A DNA stretch of 35,285 nucleotides, from positions 1-35,285 of the forward strand of contig JAQBQJ010000565.1 of the NCBI GenBank assembly GCA_028287065.1, read 5' to 3'. A program made the position numbers and the translations under genes. Under the pieces are notes generated by a model. The model was not told the origin of the DNA and made no database searches. It was given only the letters and a program-made list of their open reading frames with translations. Numbering within the stretch: the stretch's first letter is position 1; the number at the start of each line of letters is the position of its first letter. Positions 8,801-16,505 of this stretch are shown here, piece by piece. This DNA is from Labilithrix sp. Lineage in GTDB: Bacteria > Myxococcota_A > Polyangia > Polyangiales > Polyangiaceae.

Positions 8801-10845
8801 CCGGCGACGAGATCCGCCGTCGCGCCGAGACCTCGCCCGACGCATGGATCGAGTCGCTCGTGCGCGATCGGCGCATCGTCCGCGTGCGCATCGCGGGAGA
8901 AGAGCGCTTCATCGCCGTCGAGGACGTCGCGCGCTATCGCGATGCGCTCGGCGTGGTGCTCGAGCGCGGTCTGCCCGACGCGTTCCTCGGCCCGACGAAG
9001 GACGCGCTCACGTCGCTCGTCGCTCGCTACGCGCGCACGCACGGTCCGTTCACGGCGACGGACATCGCGTCGCGCTGGGGTCTCGGCGAGGCGTCGGTCA
9101 TCACGGCGCTCGAGCGGCTCGCGGCGCTCGGCAAGGTGGTGACCGGCACGTTCCTACCGTCGCCGGCGGCGCCGCGCGCGCGCGGACGTTCGAGCACGGC
9201 GTCGCCGCTCGAATACTGCGACGCCGAGGTGCTGCGGATCCTGAAGCGCAAGACGCTCGCGCGGCTCCGCAAGGCGATCGAGCCCGTGACGTCCGACGTG
9301 TTCGCGCGGTTCCTCGCGGACTGGCAGGGCATCGTCGCGCCGGACGACGCGCGCGCACAGCGGCTCGCGGCGGCGCCGGTCGAGGCGCTGCTCCGCGCGA
9401 TCGCGCAGCTCGAGGGCTGTCCGATCCCTGCGTCGGTGCTCGAGACCGAGGTGCTGCCGGCACGCGTGCCCGGCTATCGCTCGTACATGCTCGATCAGCT
9501 GCTCGCGTCCGGCGAGGTGGTGTGGGCCGGTATCGAGCCGATCGGCTCGCATGACGGGCGCGTCGCGCTCTATCGCTCGGACCGCGAGCCTCTTCTCGCG
9601 CGCCATGCGCCGCGTACGGGCGCGGATGCGCCGGACACGCCGCTGCATCACACGCTGCGCGAGCTCTTCGAGCGACGCGGCGCGCTGTTCTTCGCCGAGA
9701 TCAAGCGGAGCGTGCAGACGTATCCGCAAGAGCTGCTTGCTGCGCTCTGGGACCTCGTCTGGGCCGGAGAGATCACGAACGACACGCTCGAGCCGCTCCG
9801 CACCCTCGGCCGGCGCGACGAGCGACGCGGCCGTCCGGCGCCGCGGCCTGCGCATCGCGGGCCGGCGGGCAGCGAAGGGCGATGGTCGCTCCGGCGCTCG
9901 CGCTGGGAACGGGTGCCGTCGAGCACCGAGCAGGCGACGGCGATCGCGCGCGCCATGCTCGAGCGTTACGGGATCGTGCTCCGCGAAGCGGCGCAGGCCG
10001 AAGGGCTGCCCGGCGGCTTCGCGAACGTCTACGACGTGTATCGCGCGCTCGAGGATCAAGGGCGCGTGCGTCGCGGCTACTTCGTCGCGGAGCGCGGCGC
10101 AACGCAGTTCGCCCTCCCCGGTGCCGAGGAGCGCCTCCGCACGAAGCGGCCCGAAGAAGAGGAGCCGCGCACGCTCGTGATCGGCGCGACGGATCCGGCG
10201 AACCCGTGGGGCTCGCTGTTGCCGTGGCCTCGCGACGCAGCCGATGGTGCAGCGCCGCCGCCGGGTCGCTCCGCGCAGCGCGTTCCCGGTGCGCGCGTCG
10301 TCATGCACGACGGCAAGCTGCTGGCGTGGCTCGGACGTGGCGGTCAGAGCATGATCACGTTCCTGCCGAAGGACGAGCCCGAGGCGTCGCATGCGGCAAA
10401 CGCGCTCGCGCAGGCGCTCGTCGCGATTGCGCGGCGGCGCGCGCGGATCGCGATGCTGATGACGATCGACGGAGCGCCCGCGCTCGAGAGCCCGTTCGCG
10501 AAGGTGCTGGGCGAGCACGGTTTCGCGGCGCGCCGCGGCGCGCTCGTATTCATCCCCGCGCGAGCTCGGGAGACCTCGGACCTCGGACGACGCGGCGAGC
10601 GCGCGCGCACGTTCGCGGAGGGCGGCGGATTCAGCGGCGGCTTCAGCGCGTTCGGACGCGAGGCAAGCCGGTACGAGGCGCGCTCGCAGCCGGTCGCGCC
10701 GGCAGACGGCGAGCTCGACGACGACGCGTTCGACGACGACTCCTTCGACGACGCTGCGTTCGACAGCGAGGCGGTCGCGCCTGGCGAAGAGCTTGCGCCC
10801 GACGAGGAGCTCGCACCGGACGACGTCGAGGACGTGCATGCCTGA
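5821..10845 (+). CDS. lhr: Lhr-family DEAD/DEAH-box ATP-dependent helicase
   Basis: [95 protein letters not shown]. Start GTG 5821, 11 nt after AAGGAG, is the preferred choice. Confidence 0.93.
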   Translation: [1674 protein letters not shown]

Positions 10846-11500
10846 GGGCGACTCGATTCACCGACTTGCAGCGCGCCTGCGCCCGCGGCTCGTCGGCGGG
10901 CGCGTGCGATCGCTGAACGCGCACGACATCGCCGATGCCGTGGCGGACACGGTCGTTGGGCATACCGTGGTCGCGGTCGAGGCGCGCGGCAAGAACCTGC
11001 TCGTGCGCTTCGACGACGGACGCACGCTGCACGTGCACCTGCGCATGCTCGGGCGGGTGGGGCTCGAACGACCGCGCTCGACGTACTGGCGGCCGCGACG
11101 CACGCCGCATCAGCTGCGCCTCGACGTCGAGGGAGCGGTGGTGGTCGGCGATCGGATCCCGGTACTGCGTCTACTGAAGGCAGGAGCGGAGGAGCGCGAC
11201 TCCGAGCTACGCGGGCTCGGCCCGGACCTCGTCGCTGCGGAGCTCGACGAGGACGAGTGCGTCGTGCGTCTCCGCGCGCTCGGGAAGCGGCCGATCGGCG
11301 AGGCGTTGCTCCTCCAGCGCGCGCTGGCGGGGATCGGCAACATCTACAAGTCCGAGACGCTGTTCCTCGAGAAGGTCGATCCGAGCGTGCCCGTGTCCGA
11401 GCTGAGCGACGACGTGCTGCGGGCGCTCGTGCGACGCGCGAGCAAGCTGCTCAAGATCGACACGTCGAGCGGGCAGTACCTCGAGCGCGTGAACAAGTAG
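10838..11500 (+). CDS. Fpg/Nei-family DNA glycosylase lacking the C-terminal zinc finger
   Basis: MPEGDSIHRLA (catalytic PEGD/E N-terminus), GRTLHVHLRMLG, H2TH region LLLQRALAGIGNIYKSETLF; ORF ends at SGQYLERVNK with no CxxC...CxxC. Confidence 0.9.
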   Translation: MPEGDSIHRLAARLRPRLVGGRVRSLNAHDIADAVADTVVGHTVVAVEARGKNLLVRFDDGRTLHVHLRMLGRVGLERPRSTYWRPRRTPHQLRLDVEGAVVVGDRIPVLRLLKAGAEERDSELRGLGPDLVAAELDEDECVVRLRALGKRPIGEALLLQRALAGIGNIYKSETLFLEKVDPSVPVSELSDDVLRALVRRASKLLKIDTSSGQYLERVNK

Positions 11501-12483
11501 TCGCGTCTCTCCCGGTCCTCGCCGCGGCCATCGCGTTTGCGTGTGCGTGCGCGTCGACGCCCGCGGGCCATCCTCGCGATCCGGCGGGGGTCGTGCCCCC
11601 GCCGACCGCGTCGTCCGGTGCCGTCGTCGACGTCGACGTCACGACGAAGCCTCGGACGATCTACGCGCTGAGCGACGTGCACGGCGGCTACGACCGCTTC
11701 GCCGCGCTCCTCGCAGGCGCCGGCGTCACGCGCGGGATCCCCGAGCGCCCCGACGCGATGGCGTGGGCCGCAGCCGACGCGGTCCTCGTCGTCGCGGGCG
11801 ATCTGATCGACAAGGGCCCGCAGCCGATCGAGGTGATCGACGCGCTACGTGCGCTCGAGGCGAGCGCGGCAGCCGCGGGTGGTCGCGTCGTCGTGCTGCT
11901 CGGCAACCACGAGGCCGAGTTCTTCGTGAACCCCACGAACAAGAAGGCGGACGGCAGCGACGGCTTCGATCGCGAGCTCGACGCGCTGCACGTCGAGCCT
12001 TCGCGCGTCGCGTCGGGAGAAGAGCCGCGCGGGGCGTGGCTCCTCGCGCGACCGTTCGCGGCGCGCGTCGGGAGGTGGTTCTTCGCGCACGGCGGCAGCA
12101 CGCACGGCCGCACGCTCGCCGAGCTCGATGCGCTGCTCCGCGCCGAGCTCGTCGCGCACCCCACGTTCGACAGCCCGGAGATCGTCGGCGACGCATCCAT
12201 CCTCGAGGAGCGTGACTGGTACGCCGATCCGGCGGTCGCGCCCGCCAACGCGCGGGCGCTCGGCGTCGCGCACATCGTCTTCGGTCACGACCCGAATGCG
12301 CTCGGCGCACGCGGCGTGATCGCCGTCGCGCAGAACGCCTCGCTGTTCCGCATCGACTGCGGCATGTCCCCGAACGTGAACGACAGCGACGGCTGCGTCC
12401 TGCGCGTCCGCCACGAAGGGAAGCTCGACGTCGCCGACGAGCTGCGCGCGAACGGGGCGTCGCGCGAGATCTTCCGCGAGTAG
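11497..12483 (+). CDS. Calcineurin-like metallophosphoesterase with lipoprotein-type signal (start unresolved)
   Basis: SDVHGGYDRF, VVAGDLIDKGP, VVVLLGNHEAEF, VFGHDPN. Signal-like ASLPVLAAAIAFACACAS in frame, but no ATG/GTG/TTG between 11257 and 11497. Confidence 0.75.
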   Translation, partial: VVASLPVLAAAIAFACACASTPAGHPRDPAGVVPPPTASSGAVVDVDVTTKPRTIYALSDVHGGYDRFAALLAGAGVTRGIPERPDAMAWAAADAVLVVAGDLIDKGPQPIEVIDALRALEASAAAAGGRVVVLLGNHEAEFFVNPTNKKADGSDGFDRELDALHVEPSRVASGEEPRGAWLLARPFAARVGRWFFAHGGSTHGRTLAELDALLRAELVAHPTFDSPEIVGDASILEERDWYADPAVAPANARALGVAHIVFGHDPNALGARGVIAVAQNASLFRIDCGMSPNVNDSDGCVLRVRHEGKLDVADELRANGASREIFRE

Positions 12484-12579
12484 CGCACACATCGTCGCCA
12501 CCTCGCGTCGGCGATTGAGACCCGACCGAGAGGTCGCTCCGATTGCGCATACGCGAGTCGTGGCGCATGCTTCGCCCCC

Positions 12580-13941
12580 ATGCGGAGCCTCCACAGCCTG
12601 GTCGTCCTCGGTGCCGTCGTGTCGGCCGTCGCGCTCGCGGCCGCATGTGGCGGGTCGGGCGGCGCCGCTCCGGGGGCCGGCGACGGTGGCGCGACGGTCA
12701 CGCCGGGCACGCCGGACGGCGTCGCGGGCAACCTCCCGTGCGACGTCGACGCGGTGCTCGCCGCGAACTGCCGCAAGTGTCACGACGCGTCGCCGAAGTT
12801 CGGCGCGCTGATGCCGCTCGTCACCGCGGCCGATCTCCATGCGCCGGCGGTGAGCAATCCGGGGCGCCAGGTCTACGAGCTCGTGCCCGAGCGCATCGCG
12901 GACGACGCCAATCCGATGCCCCAGCGGCCGAACCCGCGCCTCTCCGCGGGCGATCGCGCCACGCTCTCGTCGTGGGCTGCCGCGGGCGCGCCCGCCGGCT
13001 CCGCGCAGTGCAACACCGCGCCGCCGAAGCCCGACGTGATGACGAGCTGCAAGCCCGACCTCCCGATCGGCCCGGCGTCCGACTACGTGATGCCGCCGAG
13101 CACGGGCGACGAGTACGTCTGCTACGGCGTCGAGCTCACGAAGGCGACGCCGACGCAGGTCGTCGGCTTCGCGCCGCGCATCGACAACACGAACATCGTG
13201 CACCACGTCGTGCTCTACGAGGCGGACGCGGCGTACTCGCCGACGCCCACGCCCTGCAGCGCATCGGGCTCGCTGCAGTGGCACATGGTCACGGCCTGGG
13301 CGCCGGGAGGGAAGGGCTTCGAGCTCCCGCCCGAGGCCGGCTTCCCGCTGAAGACGACCGGCGCGACGCACTACGTCGTGCAGGTCCACTACTCGAACCC
13401 GCAGGCGCTCGCGAACCAGAAGGACAAGAGCGGCTTCGACCTGTGTACGTCCGCGCCGCGGAAGTACGAGGCCGACGTGATCGCGTTCGGCACGCAGAAG
13501 ATCAAGATCCCCGCCGGCGCCTCGGTCACCGCGAACTGCAAGGTGACGGTCGTCTCGCAGTTCGCCGGGCTCCATCTCATCGCGGCGATGCCTCACATGC
13601 ACAAGCTCGGTACCGACATGACGACCGAGCTCCTCGCGGGCGGTCCGTCGGGGCCCGCCACCGATCTCGGAACGGTGAAGGGCTGGAACTTCAACACGCA
13701 GGCGTGGTTCGAGATCAAAGGCGACGGCACGGGCGGCGGCGCGGTCTCGAAGACCGACGACGTCATCCAGACCAAGTGCTCGTGGAAGAACACGACGGGC
13801 GCCGAGGTGAGCTTCGGCGAAAATACCGCCGACGAGATGTGTTACTCGTTCACGACGTACTACCCGCGCATCGTCCCGCCGCAGGGACTGCCCTGGAGCT
13901 GGGCGTATCCGGCGGCGGCATCGAGCTGCACGTACGAGTGA
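12580..13941 (+). CDS. Copper type II (PHM/DBM-like) monooxygenase-type lipoprotein with N-terminal c-type heme motif
   Basis: Signal MRSLHSLVVLGAVVSAVALAAACGG; CRKCH; NIVHHVVLYE, VQVHYSNP, MPHMHKLGTDM, TADEMCYSFTTYYP. Confidence 0.85.
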   Translation: MRSLHSLVVLGAVVSAVALAAACGGSGGAAPGAGDGGATVTPGTPDGVAGNLPCDVDAVLAANCRKCHDASPKFGALMPLVTAADLHAPAVSNPGRQVYELVPERIADDANPMPQRPNPRLSAGDRATLSSWAAAGAPAGSAQCNTAPPKPDVMTSCKPDLPIGPASDYVMPPSTGDEYVCYGVELTKATPTQVVGFAPRIDNTNIVHHVVLYEADAAYSPTPTPCSASGSLQWHMVTAWAPGGKGFELPPEAGFPLKTTGATHYVVQVHYSNPQALANQKDKSGFDLCTSAPRKYEADVIAFGTQKIKIPAGASVTANCKVTVVSQFAGLHLIAAMPHMHKLGTDMTTELLAGGPSGPATDLGTVKGWNFNTQAWFEIKGDGTGGGAVSKTDDVIQTKCSWKNTTGAEVSFGENTADEMCYSFTTYYPRIVPPQGLPWSWAYPAAASSCTYE

Positions 13942-14138
13942 TCGATTCGTTCACGTGGCTCGGCGCGCTGGATCGCCGTCGCGGACCGACACGCTCGACC
14001 TGACGGAATCACGACGTAATCCCGAGTCGAGCCCGCCTGCGGAGCATGGCCTGAGAGCTGCACTTCGTGTCGCCGTAAGCTCCGCGTCCGCGCCCGCCCT
14101 CGGTTCTCCGTCCTCTCCACCAACTCCGCCAATCCCCT

Positions 14139-14212
14139 GGGACGGGGTCGCCGGGTGCGGGCACGCGCGCGGAGCTCGCCGTCCCAAGTGACGCTCAGCT
14201 GCTTTTTTCGAG
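14139..14212 (+). terminator. Possible intrinsic terminator (gggacgg ... ccgtccc, then T6)
   Basis: 7-bp complementary arms with a GC-rich interior, followed after a ~17 nt gap by tttttt. Spacing is not ideal. Confidence 0.3.
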
Positions 14213-14218
14213 GCGAAA

Positions 14219-14233
14219 GGCCTTGATAAGGCC
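14219..14233 (+). promoter_or_regulatory. Leader hairpin GGCCTT-GAT-AAGGCC upstream of hflX
   Basis: Perfect 6-bp stem with 3-nt loop ~24 nt before the proposed ATT start of hflX. Confidence 0.35.
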
Positions 14234-14256
14234 GAAGGCCGCTGTAGGGTCGCCTC

Positions 14257-16134
14257 ATTCAACTCTACGGCAACACCACCGGTCTCTCGCCCTCCGCAAC
14301 GAAGACGCTCGAGCGCATCTATCGGCGCCGCGTCCCCGCAACGGACATCGCTACCCCCGAGCTGACGCGCTCGCTGGTCGAGGCGAGCTTCGAGACAGGG
14401 CGGCAGGTCGGCGCGCTCGTCCATCGCTCCGGTGAGGTCGACTACGTCATCGTCGGCGACGCCGGGAAGCTGATGCTGCCCGATATCGGTCGCCTCCGCG
14501 CGGCCGAAGGTCGCTTCCGCGGTCTGCGCCTCGTGCACACGCACGTGCGCGGGGAAGCGCTCACGCGTGACGACCTCGTCGACCTCGTACGCCTGCGGCT
14601 CGATCTCGTGTGCGCGATCCAGATCAGCCCGCGCGGCGAGGTTCGATCGCTGCACTATGCATACAATATCCCCGCGGAGCCCGGCGAGGTGCCGTACCGC
14701 GAGGTCGGGCCTCTTCCTCCCGGACAGGTCGACGTCGACGTCGCCGAGCTCATGTCCGGGCTCGAAGCGGAGTTCGCGCGCAAGACGCGCACGCGCGACG
14801 TCCAGGCGAAGGACGGGCGCGCCATCCTCCTGCACGTCGGCGACAAGTCCGAACGCAACGCCGTCCACCTCGCGAACGAGGGCATCCGCGAGCTGCGTGA
14901 GCTCGCGTACACGGCGGGCGTCGAGGTCGTCGACACGATCGTCCAGGTCCGCGAGCGCATCGATCCGAAGCACGTGCTCGGCAAGGGCAAGCTCGACGAC
15001 GTCATCGTCCGCGCGATGCAGCTCGACGCGCAGGTCCTGATCTTCGATCGCGATCTCACGCCGGTTCAGTCCTCCGCGATCGCGAAGGAGAGCGACCTCA
15101 AGGTCATCGATCGCACGCAGCTCATCCTCGACATCTTCGCGCAGCGCGCCGAGAGCACGGACGGCAAGCTGCAGGTCGAGCTCGCGCAGCTGAAGTACAA
15201 CATGCCGCGCCTCGGCCTGAAGGATGACTCGCTCTCTCGCCTCACCGGCGGCATCGGCGGGCGCGGTCCCGGCGAGACGAAGCTCGAGATCGGCCGCCGC
15301 CGCGCGAAGGAGCGCGTCAGTCACCTCGAAGCGCAGCTCAAGAAGCTCGTTCGCCAGCGCGAGCAGCGCCGCTCGAAGCGCGCGCGCACCGGCGTGCCGA
15401 CCATCGCGGTCGTGGGCTACACGAACGCCGGCAAGAGCACGCTCCTCAACACGCTCACCGGTTCGGACGTCCTGGTGGAGGACAAGCTCTTCGCGACGCT
15501 CGATACGCGTTCGCGCCATCTCAAGGTCGGCTGGGCGGGCTACGGCGATCGCGAGGTCGTGATCACCGACACGGTCGGTTTCATCCGCAGCCTGCCGAAG
15601 GACCTCTTCGCCGCCTTCCGCGCGACGTTCGAGGAGGCCGCGGACGCCGACGTCCTGCTCCACGTCGTCGACGCGAGCGACGACGCGAAGGACGAGCACA
15701 TGGCGACGACCGAGAAGGTCCTCGCAGAGCTCGAGCTCGACGAGATCCCGCGCATCGTCGTCTTCAACAAATCGGACATGCTCGCGCCGTTCGCGCGCAA
15801 GCTGCTCCAGAAGAAGTACCCCGACTCCGTCGTCCTCTCCGCGATGGATCGCGAGACCACGCGCCCGCTCCTCGTCCGCATCGCACGCGAGCTCGCCGAG
15901 CGGTGGGAGCACAGCGCGAAGATGCCCGAGGCGCCTCGCACCGAACCGATGCTGCCCGACTTTCGGGAGGGCGTGTCGTGTGATTCACACGACCTCCCCG
16001 ACGACGACGGCCACGCCGAGGGCAGCGCCGACGAGGGCGCGACGCTCGACGATCTCCTCCGCATCAGCGGTCGCCGCATCAAGCGCGTCGCTCCGCCCGT
16101 CGCGCCTCGCGTTCGCACCGACAAGGTCCATTGA
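14257..16134 (+). CDS. hflX: GTPase HflX (proposed non-canonical ATT start)
   Basis: [65 protein letters not shown]; conserved N-terminus [25 protein letters not shown] readable only from 14257. Confidence 0.93.
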   Translation: MQLYGNTTGLSPSATKTLERIYRRRVPATDIATPELTRSLVEASFETGRQVGALVHRSGEVDYVIVGDAGKLMLPDIGRLRAAEGRFRGLRLVHTHVRGEALTRDDLVDLVRLRLDLVCAIQISPRGEVRSLHYAYNIPAEPGEVPYREVGPLPPGQVDVDVAELMSGLEAEFARKTRTRDVQAKDGRAILLHVGDKSERNAVHLANEGIRELRELAYTAGVEVVDTIVQVRERIDPKHVLGKGKLDDVIVRAMQLDAQVLIFDRDLTPVQSSAIAKESDLKVIDRTQLILDIFAQRAESTDGKLQVELAQLKYNMPRLGLKDDSLSRLTGGIGGRGPGETKLEIGRRRAKERVSHLEAQLKKLVRQREQRRSKRARTGVPTIAVVGYTNAGKSTLLNTLTGSDVLVEDKLFATLDTRSRHLKVGWAGYGDREVVITDTVGFIRSLPKDLFAAFRATFEEAADADVLLHVVDASDDAKDEHMATTEKVLAELELDEIPRIVVFNKSDMLAPFARKLLQKKYPDSVVLSAMDRETTRPLLVRIARELAERWEHSAKMPEAPRTEPMLPDFREGVSCDSHDLPDDDGHAEGSADEGATLDDLLRISGRRIKRVAPPVAPRVRTDKVH

Positions 16135-16136
16135 TC

Positions 16137-16505
16137 ATGAGGTGGCGCGCGCTGTGTCAGCCCGCGCTCACGCTCTCCGTCGTGATGCTCGTCACGGCGT
16201 GCTCGGGTGGTCTAGGCACGGCGAAGGCCGATTTCCGCAAAGGCCGGATCGCCGAGGCGAAGACCGAGCTGCTCGCGCTCGAGCCCGAAAGCCGGACGTG
16301 GGGCAACCAGCGGCGCGCGGAGTACGCGCTCTATCGAGGGCTCGTCCATCACTCGCTCGGCGATCGCGCCGCCGCGGGCGTGTGGCTCGCGGAGGCGAAG
16401 GCGCTCGAGGACGCGCAGCCCCACACGCTCGGCGAGGACGACCGCGTCCGACTGAAGCTCGCGCTGGAGTCGCTCTCGAGCAGCACCGCACCTGCCTCGC
16501 CATGA
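16137..16505 (+). CDS. Small lipoprotein, TPR-like hypothetical
   Basis: MRWRALCQPALTLSVVMLVTACSGG signal plus an alpha-helical repeat-like body. Confidence 0.7.
   Translation: MRWRALCQPALTLSVVMLVTACSGGLGTAKADFRKGRIAEAKTELLALEPESRTWGNQRRAEYALYRGLVHHSLGDRAAAGVWLAEAKALEDAQPHTLGEDDRVRLKLALESLSSSTAPASP

Noticed and set aside
9154-10839. 561-aa - strand ORF antisense to lhr
   Set aside because: Shadow ORF; lhr frame has full motif support.
14010-14130. tRNA-like or tmRNA-like tail (…ggttctccgtcctctccacca)
   Set aside because: No acceptor complement, anticodon arm or proper T-loop (GGTTCRANNCC) could be assembled.
13955-14191. 78-aa + strand ORF in the PHM-hflX gap
   Set aside because: Ser/Pro/Arg-rich with no recognisable domain; region more likely non-coding.
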